The translations under genes were made by a program, and so were the position numbers. The notes under the pieces were generated by a model, which saw only the letters and a list, made by a program, of their open reading frames with translations, did not search any database and had not been told where the DNA came from. This document shows, piece by piece, positions 1 to 8,308 of a stretch of DNA of 64,000 nucleotides (positions within the stretch are counted from its first letter, which is position 1; each line of letters opens with the position of its first letter). The stretch comes from Streptomyces agglomeratus. GTDB lineage: Bacteria; Actinomycetota; Actinomycetes; Streptomycetales; Streptomycetaceae. The DNA is taken from NCBI RefSeq assembly GCF_001746415.1, contig NZ_MEHJ01000001.1, positions 4,773,501 to 4,837,500 on the forward strand. Reading direction: 5' to 3'.

Positions 1-1
1 C

Positions 2-565
2 CTGGGGCCGCGTACGACGGGCGTACACAACACCCACCTGACGGACGAGGACATCGCCCTCCTCGGCTCCACCTCCACCGGTACCTGCATGTGCCCCACG
101 ACGGAACGCGACCTGGCCGACGGCATCGGGCCGGCCACGCGTCTGCAAAAGGCGGGGTCCACGCTCTCGCTGGGCAGTGACAGCCACGCGGTGATCGACA
201 TGATGGAGGAGGCGCGGGCGATGGAGCTTAACGAACGCCTGCGCTCGCGGACGCGGGGCCACTGGACGGCGGCCTCCCTGCTCCGCGCCGCGTCCGCCGA
301 CGGGCACGAGGCGCTGGGCTGGCGCGACGCGGGGTCGATCGAGGCCGGGGCGCTGGCGGACCTCACGACCATCGCGCTGGACTCGGTGAGAACGGCCGGA
401 CCGCTTCCTCGGCTGGGCGGTGAGACGGCGGTGTTCGCGGCGTCGGCGTGCGACGTGCGCCACATGGTCGTGGCGGGCCGCCACATCGTCCGTGACGGCG
501 TCCACACCATGATCGAGGACGTCCCCCGGGCCATGGCCACAGCGATCGCCGCCGTCTACAGGTAA
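2..565 (+). CDS. hutF: Formimidoylglutamate deiminase, C-terminal part
   Basis: Only the last 187 codons are present; the reading frame is open to the left edge of the window. Formimidoylglutamate deiminase is an amidohydrolase of histidine degradation that converts N-formimidoyl-L-glutamate to N-formyl-L-glutamate and ammonia in the cytosol. Visible family signs are the [10 protein letters not shown] stretch near the cut end and the metal/catalytic Asp in [17 protein letters not shown], with the usual amidohydrolase tail ([11 protein letters not shown]). It lies 80 bp upstream of hutI on the same strand, so the two are probably co-transcribed as part of a hut set that continues outside the window. 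The assignment rests on motif recognition plus the hutI neighbour. Confidence 0.85.
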   Translation: MGPRTTGVHNTHLTDEDIALLGSTSTGTCMCPTTERDLADGIGPATRLQKAGSTLSLGSDSHAVIDMMEEARAMELNERLRSRTRGHWTAASLLRAASADGHEALGWRDAGSIEAGALADLTTIALDSVRTAGPLPRLGGETAVFAASACDVRHMVVAGRHIVRDGVHTMIEDVPRAMATAIAAVYR

Positions 566-645
566 AGCGCCCGCCCGCGCCCGCGCGGGCCTGTTCCTCT
601 GCCCGCGCACGGCACCGCACCCCGAGAGGACCCCGAAAGGAACCC

Positions 646-1839
646 GTGAGCACCACCCTCGTCACCAACATCGGCAGCCTCGTCACCAACGACCCCGCCC
701 GGGCCGAAAGCACCGGCACCGGGCCCCTCGGCCTCGTCCAGGACGCCGCCGTCGTCATCGACGGCGACCGCATCGCCTGGACCGGCCGGGCCGCCGACGC
801 GCCCTCCGCCGACAGCGTGTACGACGCGCGGGGCCGTGCGGCGATCCCCGGTTTCGTCGACTCGCACTCGCACCTCGTGTTCGCCGGCGACCGCACCCAG
901 GAGTTCAACGCCCGCATGTCGGGCCGCGCCTACTCCGCCGGCGGCATCCGCACCACCGTCGCCGCCACCCGCGCCGCGACCGACGAGGCGCTCGAAGCGA
1001 ACGTCACCCGCTACCTGCGCGAGGCCCTGCGCCAGGGGACGACCACGTTCGAGACCAAGTCGGGCTACGGCCTGACCACCCACGACGAGGCCCGCGCCCT
1101 GCGCATCGCCGCACGCCACACCGACGAGGTCACCTACCTCGGCGCGCACATCGTGTCGCCCGACTACGCCGACGACCCGGCGGCGTACGTCGAACTCGTC
1201 ACCGGCGAGATGCTCGACGCCTGCGCACCCCACGCCCGCTGGATCGACGTCTTCTGCGAGAAGGGGGCCTTCGACGGCGACCAGGCCCGCGCCATCCTCA
1301 CCGCCGGCAAGGCCAAGGGCCTGCACCCGCGCATCCACGCCAACCAGCTCAGCCACGGCCCCGGCGTCCAGCTCGCCGCCGAACTCGACGCGGCGAGCGC
1401 CGACCACTGCACGCACCTCACGGACGCGGACGTGGACGCCCTCGCGAACAGCCGTACCGTCGCCACGCTGCTCCCAGGCGCCGAGTTCTCCACCCGCGCC
1501 GCCTGGCCGGACGCCCGCAGGCTCCTCGACGCGGGCGCGACCGTCGCGCTGTCCACGGACTGCAATCCGGGCTCGTCCTTCACCAGTTCCATGCCGTTCT
1601 GCGTGGCACTCGCCGTGCGCGACATGGGGATGACCCCGGACGAGGCCGTCTGGTCGGCCACGGCGGGCGGCGCGGCGGCCCTGCGCCGTACGGACATCGG
1701 CCGCGTCACGCCCGGCGCCCGCGCCGACCTGGTGCTGCTGGACGCCCCGTCCCACGTACACCTCGCCTACCGCCCCGGAGTCCCGCTCGTGTCCGAAGTG
1801 TGGCGAAGGGGTGTGCGTACGACGGGTCACGCGGGGTAG
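646..1839 (+). CDS. hutI: Imidazolonepropionase
   Basis: The product is 397 residues, the normal size for imidazolonepropionase, which hydrolyses 4-imidazolone-5-propionate to N-formimidoyl-L-glutamate, the step before hutF. The amidohydrolase metal site is visible: [12 protein letters not shown] supplies the HxH pair, [11 protein letters not shown] a further His, and STDCNPGSS the Asp. The start is a GTG preceded by AAGGA about 6 nt upstream. It follows hutF closely and ends at a hairpin before the convergent sigma-factor gene. Nothing looks damaged. Confidence 0.93.
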   Translation: MSTTLVTNIGSLVTNDPARAESTGTGPLGLVQDAAVVIDGDRIAWTGRAADAPSADSVYDARGRAAIPGFVDSHSHLVFAGDRTQEFNARMSGRAYSAGGIRTTVAATRAATDEALEANVTRYLREALRQGTTTFETKSGYGLTTHDEARALRIAARHTDEVTYLGAHIVSPDYADDPAAYVELVTGEMLDACAPHARWIDVFCEKGAFDGDQARAILTAGKAKGLHPRIHANQLSHGPGVQLAAELDAASADHCTHLTDADVDALANSRTVATLLPGAEFSTRAAWPDARRLLDAGATVALSTDCNPGSSFTSSMPFCVALAVRDMGMTPDEAVWSATAGGAAALRRTDIGRVTPGARADLVLLDAPSHVHLAYRPGVPLVSEVWRRGVRTTGHAG

Positions 1840-1855
1840 GCGCCGGGAAGTGAAG

Positions 1856-1892
1856 GAGGGTCTGCCCCGGATAGCGCCTGGGGCAGACCCTC
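1856..1892. terminator. Hairpin between hutI and sigI
   Basis: A perfect 13-bp inverted repeat (arms 1856-1868 and 1880-1892, arm GAGGGTCTGCCCC) with an 11-nt loop lies 16 bp after the hutI stop and 38 bp from the end of the convergent sigma-factor gene. The position fits a bidirectional terminator. It has no clear T-run, which is common in Streptomyces. Confidence 0.7.
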
Positions 1893-1930
1893 ACTCATAC
1901 TCCGCACACTCTTCACAGAGCGCCGAGGTG

Positions 1931-2866
1931 TCACTCCTCCACGGTCAGGCCCTTGCGCAGCTTGTTCAGCGTGCGCGACAGCAGCCGTGACACGTGCATC
2001 TGCGAGATGCCGAGCTCGTCGCCGATCTCCGACTGCGTCATGTTCGCGACGAAACGCAGTGACAGGATCTTCCGGTCCCGCGCGGGGAGTTCGGCGATGA
2101 GCGGCTTCAGGGACTCGACGTACTCGATGCCTTCGAGGCCGTGGTCCTCGTAGCCGATCCGGTCGGCGAGCGCGCCCTCGGAGTCGTCCTCCTCGGGCTG
2201 GGCGTCCAGCGAGCTCGCGGTGTACGCGTTGCTCGCGGCCATGCCCTCGACGACCTCCTCGTTGGTGAGGTCGAGACGCTTCGCGAGCTCGCCCACCGTC
2301 GGGGCGCGGTCGAGCTGCTGGGCGAGCTCGTCACCTGCCTTCGCGAGGTCCAGGCGCAGTTCCTGGAGGCGGCGCGGGACGCGGACCGACCAGGACGTGT
2401 CACGGAAGAAGCGCTTGATCTCGCCGACGATGGTCGGCATCGCGAAGGTGGGGAACTCGACGCCTCTGCTGAGCTCGAAGCGGTCGATCGACTTGATCAG
2501 GCCGATGGTGCCGACCTGGATGATGTCCTCCATCGGTTCGCTGCGGGAGCGGAACCGGGAAGCGGCGAACTTGACCAGGGCCAGGTTCAGTTCGACGAGC
2601 GTGTTGCGAACGTACGCGTACTCGTGCGTGCCCTCTTCGAGAGTCTCCAGGCGCGCGAAGAGCGTCTTCGACAGGGCCCGGGCGTCGAGCGCCCCCACCT
2701 CGTCGTACGGCGGAATCTCGGGAAGGCCCTCAAGGCCCTCAAGGCCGTCGAGTTCCTCCGGTTTGGTCTGGTTCTGCTCGGGCAGGGTGGCCAGGGCGGG
2801 CAGGGGTGTCGACGGCGCGGTCTGCTGCACAGGGCGCGTTCGCGGTTCGTCGAGCCGGGGTGACAT
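1931..2866 (-). CDS. sigI: SigB/SigF-type stress sigma factor (SigI-like)
   Basis: Encodes a 311-residue sigma factor of the SigB/SigF/SigG family. Region 2 (DIIQVGTIGLIKSIDRFE, then FPTFAMPTIVGEIKRFFRDT) and the region 4 helix-turn-helix (MTQSEIGDELGISQMHVSRLL) are complete. Start 2866 is chosen because GGAGGAG lies just upstream; ATGs at 2878 and 2890 are in frame but weaker, and the open frame extends to 3082. The gene is divergent from an anti-anti-sigma factor and a kinase-type anti-sigma factor. This pattern, and the position beside hutI, match sigI-arsI-prsI of S. coelicolor, where partner switching controls the sigma factor. The symbol rests on remembered synteny; the family call is secure. 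Confidence 0.88.
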   Translation of the reverse strand: MSPRLDEPRTRPVQQTAPSTPLPALATLPEQNQTKPEELDGLEGLEGLPEIPPYDEVGALDARALSKTLFARLETLEEGTHEYAYVRNTLVELNLALVKFAASRFRSRSEPMEDIIQVGTIGLIKSIDRFELSRGVEFPTFAMPTIVGEIKRFFRDTSWSVRVPRRLQELRLDLAKAGDELAQQLDRAPTVGELAKRLDLTNEEVVEGMAASNAYTASSLDAQPEEDDSEGALADRIGYEDHGLEGIEYVESLKPLIAELPARDRKILSLRFVANMTQSEIGDELGISQMHVSRLLSRTLNKLRKGLTVEE

Positions 2867-3117
2867 GGTCTCCTCCATCGTTCTCGGCATATGGCTGCCG
2901 ATGCCGATACGTCTGCGTGCGATGTGCGGCGCCTCCAAAGCCGGTCGTGTTGGTTGTGTCCTTACTAGCCCTACCCGCTCCGGACCGGCACTTGCAAGTC
3001 CCTTATGTCCAAATTGACGGTACTTGCAGGGGTCTTCGGCTACCGATCGGCGCACAGAAGGCGTAGTGTTCTGGCACGTCAATGACAGGCACCACTGCGA
3101 AGAGGGACGAGACGGAC
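2867..3117. promoter_or_regulatory. Divergent promoter region of sigI and arsI
   Basis: This 251-bp gap holds the promoters of both divergent transcripts. On the minus strand GGGTAG at 2976-2971, about 105 nt before the sigI start, resembles the GGGTAY -10 element of SigB-type promoters, which would fit autoregulation; a clear upstream GNNT element is uncertain. On the plus strand TTGACG (about 3014) lacks a convincing -10 at normal spacing. No further gene is seen. Confidence 0.35.
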
Positions 3118-3486
3118 ATGGAGCGCGGGACGGTCGGCAGCGCGAACCGGGGTCGGCTCCGGGTCGCAGTTCGGACCGAGGGCCAGAGCGAGATTGTCAC
3201 GCCGGCGGGTGAGCTCGATCACCACACCGCCGAGCTGCTCCGTGAGCCTCTGGAGAATGCCCTCGAAGCGGGGCGTGCGCGGTTGGTCATTGACTGCTCG
3301 GCGCTCGATTTCTGCGATTCCACGGGGCTCAACGTGCTCCTCGGCGCCCGCCTGAAGGCGGAAGCGGCCGGGGGCGCGGTGCACCTGGCCGCGATGCAGC
3401 CGGTGGTGGCGAGAGTCTTCGAGATCACCGGGGCCGAGGCGGTCTTCACGATCCACGAGTCACTCGAAGACGCGATGGAAGAGTGA
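3118..3486 (+). CDS. arsI: STAS-domain anti-sigma factor antagonist
   Basis: A 122-residue STAS protein of the SpoIIAA/RsbV class. The phosphorylatable-serine motif is clear (LDFCDSTGLNVLL), so the unphosphorylated form should bind the anti-sigma kinase and free the sigma factor. Start 3118 is preferred over the in-frame ATG at 3082 because GAGGGA lies upstream of it and the family normally begins shortly before the first beta strand. It is transcribed away from sigI and toward the anti-sigma kinase gene 196 bp downstream, completing a partner-switching set. The symbol follows the S. coelicolor locus by synteny. Confidence 0.85.
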   Translation: MERGTVGSANRGRLRVAVRTEGQSEIVTPAGELDHHTAELLREPLENALEAGRARLVIDCSALDFCDSTGLNVLLGARLKAEAAGGAVHLAAMQPVVARVFEITGAEAVFTIHESLEDAMEE

Positions 3487-3682
3487 CTTCCGTCCCATTG
3501 GCACCTCCTCGTGACCGGTTCAGTTACCCGCGTCACGCATCCGTACCGAAAAAGTGGGTGTTCTCACCGTTCGGTCGGGCAGGAGGTCTCTGACCCTGTC
3601 GGCCCCAGGGGGCTCGGAATGCCCCCGTTGTCCTTGCAGCGATAAATTTGATGAATTGGCGAATCGGTGAGGTGAAGCGCTG

Positions 3683-4174
3683 ATGAGCACCACCCGGCAG
3701 CCTCGGCCGGGAGACTCCGGCCCGGAGTCTCCCGGCCACGGCTCGGCCTCCGCCGTGTCCGCCGCCGGCCAGGCGCGTTCCCTGGCGCTGAGCAGTGCCA
3801 GCGGCATCGTGCCGCTCGCTCGCGACTTCACCCGCCAGGCGCTGTACGACTGGGGCTGGCTCCCCGCTTCGTCCGCCGACCGGCGGGCCGCCGCCGAGGA
3901 CGTCCTGCTGGTCGTCTCCGAGCTGGTCACCAACGCCTGCCTGCACGCCGAGGGGCCCGAAGAGCTCCGCGTCGCCTGCGACGGCAAGGTGCTGCGCCTG
4001 GAGGTCGTCGACCGCGGTACGGGCCAGCCGGCCCCGCGCACGCCGCACCGCGCCGGGCGGCCCGGCGGGCACGGCATGTTCATCGTGCAGCGCCTGTGTC
4101 TGGACTGGGGGGTCGAGCGGATCTCGGAGTCCGGCGGCAAGACGGTCTGGGCGGAACTGGCCGCTCCCGCCTAG
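3683..4174 (+). CDS. prsI: Anti-sigma factor, ATP-binding kinase (RsbW/SpoIIAB type)
   Basis: A 163-residue GHKL ATPase of the anti-sigma kinase class. It has the N box (VVSELVTNACLHA), the G1 region (VDRGTG) and the G2 region (GGHGMFIVQRL). It should bind the sigma factor and phosphorylate the STAS partner. The first 30 residues are a Ser/Gly/Pro-rich extension. The start follows GAGGTGA by about 9 nt. The stop codon TAG at 4172-4174 is the insertion site of the IS630 element: TA is the duplicated target and the G is the first base of the element. The protein is therefore unchanged, but the gene is cut off from its own terminator. Confidence 0.86.
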   Translation: MSTTRQPRPGDSGPESPGHGSASAVSAAGQARSLALSSASGIVPLARDFTRQALYDWGWLPASSADRRAAAEDVLLVVSELVTNACLHAEGPEELRVACDGKVLRLEVVDRGTGQPAPRTPHRAGRPGGHGMFIVQRLCLDWGVERISESGGKTVWAELAAPA

Positions 4175-5327
4175 TGTCCTGCGCCAGTAGTTGATCGTTA
4201 GTTTGTCTATGACTGCTTCTGCAGATGTGCCGGTGCCACGTCGTGGCCCGAAGTTGGAACCGTTGTTATTGTCGCCCGATGAGCGTGTGGTGTTGGAGCG
4301 TTGGGCCCGGCGGGCGTCGTCCGCGCAGGCAGTGGCGTTGCGGGCCCGCATTGTGCTGGCGTGTGCCGGCGCTGATGTTCCACCGATTGTCGTGGTGGCG
4401 CGGGAGTTACGTATCGCGGCGGACACGGTCCGCAAGTGGCGCCGCCGGTTTCTGACCGCCCGGCTGGACGGGTTGGTGGACGAGCCCCGGCCGGGCCGGC
4501 CGCCCACCATCAGCGTCGACCAGGTGGAGGCGGTCGTGGTCAGCACGTTGGAGGAGATCCCGAAGAACGCCACTCACTGGTCGCGGTCATCGATGGCCGA
4601 CCGCAGCGGTCTGTCGAAGTCGACCGTGGGCCGGATCTGGCGGAAGTTCCAGCTCAAGCCGCATCTGACCGACACCTTCAAACTGTCGACGGATCCGCTG
4701 TTCGTGGAGAAGGTCTACGACGTGGTGGGGCTGTATTTCAACCCGCCCGAAGGCGCGGTGGTGCTGTCGGTGGACGAGAAGTCGCAGATCCAGGCGCTGG
4801 ACCGCTCCCAGCCGGTACTACCGATGATGCCGGGCATGCCCGAGCGCCGCACCCATGACTACGTCCGCAACGGTCTGACCACCTTGTTCGCAGCCTTCGA
4901 CGTCGCGACCGGAGAAGTCATCACCTCCCTGCACCGCAGGCACCGGGCAGCGGAGTTCAAGAAGTTCCTCGCCAAGATCGATAAAGAGGTTCCTGGGCAC
5001 CTGCAGGTCCACTTGATCTGTGACAACTATGGCACCCACAAGACCCCAGCCATCAAAGCATGGCTGGCCAAACACCCACGTTTCCACCTGCACTTCACAC
5101 CTACCGGCTCCTCCTGGATCAACCAGGTGGAGCGGTGGTTCGGCTTCCTCGCCGACCAGAAGATCCGCCGCGGCGCCCACAAGAGTGTGCGCTCCCTGGA
5201 AGCCGACATCCGGGCCTGGGTCAAGCAGTGGAACGAGAACCCGACCCCGTTCACCTGGACCAAGACAGCCGAAGAAATCCTCGACTCACTCGCCCGCTTC
5301 TGCCAACGGATCTCTGGCGCAGGACAC
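4174..5327 (+). mobile_element. IS630-family insertion sequence, intact
   Basis: A 1154-bp element bounded by perfect 14-bp terminal inverted repeats (GTGTCCTGCGCCAG at 4174-4187 and its complement at 5314-5327). It is flanked on both sides by TA (4172-4173 and 5328-5329), the target dinucleotide duplicated by IS630/Tc1 elements. Counting the palindromic CTAG context the match is 17 bp at each end. It carries one uninterrupted transposase. Perfect repeats and an open frame suggest a recent insertion. Confidence 0.93.
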
Positions 5328-5330
5328 TAG
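4209..5330 (+). CDS. IS630-family transposase
   Basis: The product is 373 residues from ATG 4209; a TTG start at 4191 is possible but unneeded. The N-terminal half holds helix-turn-helix domains (IAADTVRKWRRRF and SGLSKSTVGRIWRKF). The C-terminal DDE nuclease has its triad in VLSVDEKSQIQ, LICDNYGTHK and SWINQVERWFG. Two TTA leucine codons (4266-4268 and 4407-4409) would make translation depend on the bldA tRNA in Streptomyces. Codon use is a little less GC-biased than the neighbours. The stop TAG at 5328-5330 is formed by the target duplication plus one host base, so the element carries no stop codon of its own here. Confidence 0.95.
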   Translation: MTASADVPVPRRGPKLEPLLLSPDERVVLERWARRASSAQAVALRARIVLACAGADVPPIVVVARELRIAADTVRKWRRRFLTARLDGLVDEPRPGRPPTISVDQVEAVVVSTLEEIPKNATHWSRSSMADRSGLSKSTVGRIWRKFQLKPHLTDTFKLSTDPLFVEKVYDVVGLYFNPPEGAVVLSVDEKSQIQALDRSQPVLPMMPGMPERRTHDYVRNGLTTLFAAFDVATGEVITSLHRRHRAAEFKKFLAKIDKEVPGHLQVHLICDNYGTHKTPAIKAWLAKHPRFHLHFTPTGSSWINQVERWFGFLADQKIRRGAHKSVRSLEADIRAWVKQWNENPTPFTWTKTAEEILDSLARFCQRISGAGH

Positions 5331-5372
5331 CCCCCGACCGGCCGGGGTTACCGCCGGTTCGCAGTCCTTCTG

Positions 5373-5395
5373 GTGCACGCCGATCCGGCGTGCAC
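5373..5395 (+). terminator. Intrinsic terminator downstream of prsI/IS630
   Basis: A perfect 10-bp inverted repeat (GTGCACGCCG and complement, 3-nt loop) is followed by TTTGTCTT, the best Rho-independent signal in the window. It probably ended the sigI-regulator transcript before the insertion; it now ends transposase transcription and shields the surface-protein operon. Confidence 0.75.
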
Positions 5396-5486
5396 TTTGT
5401 CTTCCCTCGGCAGGACCTCAGGCGTACCTTGACGCCCAATCTGATGTGTCGTCAGTAACTTGACTTCCGGCATAAGGGGACTCGAG

Positions 5487-6197
5487 GTGTCGTACCAGAA
5501 GCGGACAACTCTCGCGCTGGCGGCGGCGGTTGCGGGCTCGGTGGTGCTGCTCGCCGCCCCCGTGGCCCATGCCGACGTCGTGGACGTCAACTACCAGTGC
5601 AAGACCCCGATCGGGAACAAGGCGGCGGTCTCCCCGATCGACATCAAGGCCGTCAGGAGCGGCAGCGCGTACAAGCTCACCATGTCGTTCCAGAAGGGCG
5701 TCTCGTCCAGCCCGGTGGAGCTGGGCAAGGGTGCGATGAACCCGAGCGCCGTCATCAGGCTGGGCGGCGCGGACAGCGGCACGGTGGCGGTTTCCGGCCC
5801 GCCCAACCCGGCCGCCGTCCCCGCCAACACCCCCATCAAAATAACCGACTTGACCGGTACGTACACACCCCGCAAGAGCGGCAAGGTCACCTTCACGGCG
5901 TCGGTCCTGACCATCAAGGCGCTCGGTACGACCACCACCTGCACCCCGTCCAACAACCCCGAGCCGTCGCTCGAACTCGACGTCAAGGGCGCGGGCGGCG
6001 GCTCGTCGGGCGATTCCTCGGGCGGTACGTCGCAGAACCCGTCCGGCGGCGGCTCGGGCGGCGGCCCGTCCGAGCTGCCGAAGACGGGACCGCTGGACTC
6101 CGCCCTGGCGCTCGGCACGCTCGGCGGCACGGTCCTGCTGACCGGGGCGGCCGGAGCGCTGTGGCTGACCCGGCGCGGCCAGCGGCCCACGGGCTGA
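5487..6197 (+). CDS. LPXTG-anchored secreted protein
   Basis: A 236-residue surface protein. The GTG start at 5487 has AAGGGGA about 8 nt upstream. It opens with a signal peptide ending at a VAHADV-type cleavage site. A single beta-rich domain follows (about residues 33-155) with two cysteines, then a Gly/Ser linker. The C-terminal sorting signal is LPKTG at 197-201, a hydrophobic span and RRGQR. Sortase should attach it to peptidoglycan. Its domain clearly resembles the second domain of the protein encoded at 8305-9705 (shared RLGGADxG...V.GPPN and GTY.P patterns). First gene of a four-gene operon. Function unknown. Confidence 0.82.
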   Translation: MSYQKRTTLALAAAVAGSVVLLAAPVAHADVVDVNYQCKTPIGNKAAVSPIDIKAVRSGSAYKLTMSFQKGVSSSPVELGKGAMNPSAVIRLGGADSGTVAVSGPPNPAAVPANTPIKITDLTGTYTPRKSGKVTFTASVLTIKALGTTTTCTPSNNPEPSLELDVKGAGGGSSGDSSGGTSQNPSGGGSGGGPSELPKTGPLDSALALGTLGGTVLLTGAAGALWLTRRGQRPTG

Positions 6198-6206
6198 CGG
6201 CCGCCC

Positions 6207-7139
6207 GTGCAGTCGCCGCGCCGGGCCCGTCGCACCGGCCGCCTCCGCGCCGCAGCGGCGTCACTGGTGCCGCTGTGCGCGCTCGCCGTGCTGCCGCCGA
6301 CCGCCGCCGCGGCGGACGGGAGGCCCTCCTGGACGGCGGCTCCGAGCGGCAACGAGGGGCGCGAGGGCGGCGGCAGACCGTACTTCTACCTGGAGGGCGT
6401 GGCCGGCACCGTCTTCGAGGACGAGCTGGCGCTGACCAACCCGGGTGCCGAGCCGCGCACGGTCCGGCTGCGCGGCACGGGCCCGGACGGCGGGAGCTGG
6501 ATCGTGTTCGCTTCGGCCGAGGTGAGGATCCCGCCGCGTACCCGTGCGGACGTCCCCTTCACGGTGACCGTGCCGCCGGACACGGCGCCCGGCGACCACC
6601 CCGGCGCGATCGCCGTCTCGGGCGGCGGCGACGCGAGCCGGATACGCGTCCATCTGCGCGTCAGCGGCCCGACGCTGGCGGCGCTCACGGTGGAGGACGT
6701 GGTGGTACGGGAGCGGGGCGGCGGCGCCGTCGTCGAGTACGCCCTGGTCAACCGGGGGAACACCCCACTCACCCCGCGCCTCGCCGTCCGCGCCGACGGC
6801 CTGCTGGGCGGTGAGCTGCTGCGCCGGGCGCCGCGCACGCTGCCGGTGCGGCTGGCCCCCGGCGACCGCGTGGAACGTACCGAACCCTGGCCGGGCGCCC
6901 CCGCCCTCGACGCGGTGGACGTCCACCTCACCGCGACGGCGGCGGGCGCCGCCCCGGCCGGGGCGACGGCGTCCGCGTCGTTCGTGCCGTGGGGCACGGT
7001 GGCAGGCGCGGCTCTCCTGGTGGCGGCGGGCGCGGGAGGGGCGCTGTGGTACGTACGCCGCCGCGGGACACCACCGCCGTCGCCGGGGGAACCCCTGCCC
7101 GCCGAACGGCATTTGGCGCGGTCAGGAGCCGGCTCATGA
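6207..7139 (+). CDS. Secreted, membrane-anchored protein resembling DUF916/WxL-interacting proteins
   Basis: A 310-residue protein with a signal peptide (to about residue 36), an extracellular part and one C-terminal transmembrane helix followed by YVRRRG. The segment YFYLEGVAGTVFEDELALTNPG and the later VTVPPDTAPGDHPGAIAVSGG resemble the first immunoglobulin-like domain of DUF916 proteins. In Firmicutes those bind peptidoglycan and WxL surface proteins. No WxL protein is seen here; the neighbours carry LPXTG/LAXTG signals instead. GTG start 10 bp after the previous gene; the stop overlaps the next start (ATGA). The family link is by eye and moderate. Confidence 0.6.
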   Translation: MQSPRRARRTGRLRAAAASLVPLCALAVLPPTAAAADGRPSWTAAPSGNEGREGGGRPYFYLEGVAGTVFEDELALTNPGAEPRTVRLRGTGPDGGSWIVFASAEVRIPPRTRADVPFTVTVPPDTAPGDHPGAIAVSGGGDASRIRVHLRVSGPTLAALTVEDVVVRERGGGAVVEYALVNRGNTPLTPRLAVRADGLLGGELLRRAPRTLPVRLAPGDRVERTEPWPGAPALDAVDVHLTATAAGAAPAGATASASFVPWGTVAGAALLVAAGAGGALWYVRRRGTPPPSPGEPLPAERHLARSGAGS

Positions 7140-8308
7140 GCCCCGTCGCCCCCGACCGGACCCACCGCGGCCGGGGGGAGGCAGCGGGCCGGAGAAGGGC
7201 CCCGGCACGTGCGCCGTGGGCGGTCGCCACGCTGCTGGGCCTCCTCGCCGCCCTCGTCCTGCTCCCCGCCGGCCGGGCGGGAGCGGATGCCGAGGACAGG
7301 ACGCCCGGCGTCACGCTCTCCGAGCGGGAGGCCGGCAAGGGCGGCGCCATCACGGTCAGCGGGAAGGGATGGCGGCCCAGGACCCTGCTCATGATGCTGG
7401 TCTGCGGACAGTCCGCGCCCGGCAGAGGCGTGATCGGCGGTACCAACTCCTGCGCGAACGCCGACGGCCGCGCCGTCACCACCGACGCCGAGGGCGCCTT
7501 CCGGAAGCGGATGCCGGTGTCCGAGCCGCCCCGCCCGTGTCCGTGCGTCGTGCACGTCGCCACGGTCACCGGAAACGAACCGGTGTCCGCCGACGCCGAG
7601 TTCAAGGTCGCCGGCCACCCGGTCGCACCACTGCCGGAGCCCGGCCGGGACGGCAGGCTCGCGGTGCTCGCGGCCGCCCGGCTCGACGGCTCGGGCTCCG
7701 TACTGACGTGGTTCGGCGCACCGGAGGTCCGCAGGCTCGTCGTCACCGTCGGAAATCTCGGCTCCGACCCGGTCAGGGACCCCGTCTTCGAGATCGGCAC
7801 CTCGCACGGCGTCTTCGCGCCCCAGTGGGAGGAACGCCAGTGGCGCGGCACGATCCGGCCCGGCGGGAAGGCCCGGGTGGAGCTGGACGTACAGCTGCCG
7901 GCCGGTGCGCACGGCGACTACCTCGTCTCGCTCAAGTACGGGCAGAAGGTGCTGGCCGAGCAGCCGTGGGGCGTGGGGCGGCCGTGGGGCGTCACGCTCT
8001 TCTGGGTCCTGCTGTGCGTGGTCGTCCCGGCGGCGGTGTTCCGCATCGGCATGGCGGTCGTCGACAGGGTCCGGCCGGTACGCCGGGGCCGCCCCCTCCG
8101 GCCGCGTGGGCCCGGCGGCCGTCACCGCCCGGCGCGCCTTGCGGCCCGTACCTGTACGCCGGGCGAACAGGCGGCGCCGGCCGCGACGCCTCCCTCCGAC
8201 GCCACAGCCCTGCCGTGGTTCACCCCGGACAGCGCGCCGGGTCCGCACACCCCGCTCTCCGCACCGCACCAGTCCGAGAACAGTCCGACGACGAAGGGAA
8301 ATTCGTGA
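7136..8308 (+). CDS. Secreted membrane-anchored protein with neocarzinostatin-like domain
   Basis: A 390-residue protein starting at ATG 7136 inside the stop of the previous gene. It has an N-terminal hydrophobic segment (about residues 24-45) and a beta domain (about 50-160) of the ITVSGKGWRPRT...CGQ...NSCANADG pattern. That pattern recalls the neocarzinostatin-like immunoglobulin fold used in many actinobacterial exported proteins. A second beta-rich part follows, then a transmembrane helix (FWVLLCVVVPAAVFRIGMAV) and a basic, Pro/Ser-rich tail. Translational coupling on both sides says it acts with the two sortase substrates and the DUF916-like protein. No enzymatic motif is visible. Confidence 0.6.
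   Translation: MSPVAPDRTHRGRGEAAGRRRAPARAPWAVATLLGLLAALVLLPAGRAGADAEDRTPGVTLSEREAGKGGAITVSGKGWRPRTLLMMLVCGQSAPGRGVIGGTNSCANADGRAVTTDAEGAFRKRMPVSEPPRPCPCVVHVATVTGNEPVSADAEFKVAGHPVAPLPEPGRDGRLAVLAAARLDGSGSVLTWFGAPEVRRLVVTVGNLGSDPVRDPVFEIGTSHGVFAPQWEERQWRGTIRPGGKARVELDVQLPAGAHGDYLVSLKYGQKVLAEQPWGVGRPWGVTLFWVLLCVVVPAAVFRIGMAVVDRVRPVRRGRPLRPRGPGGRHRPARLAARTCTPGEQAAPAATPPSDATALPWFTPDSAPGPHTPLSAPHQSENSPTTKGNS

Noticed and set aside
4191..4208. TTG start for the transposase
   Set aside because: ATG 4209 is six codons downstream and gives a normal N-terminus.
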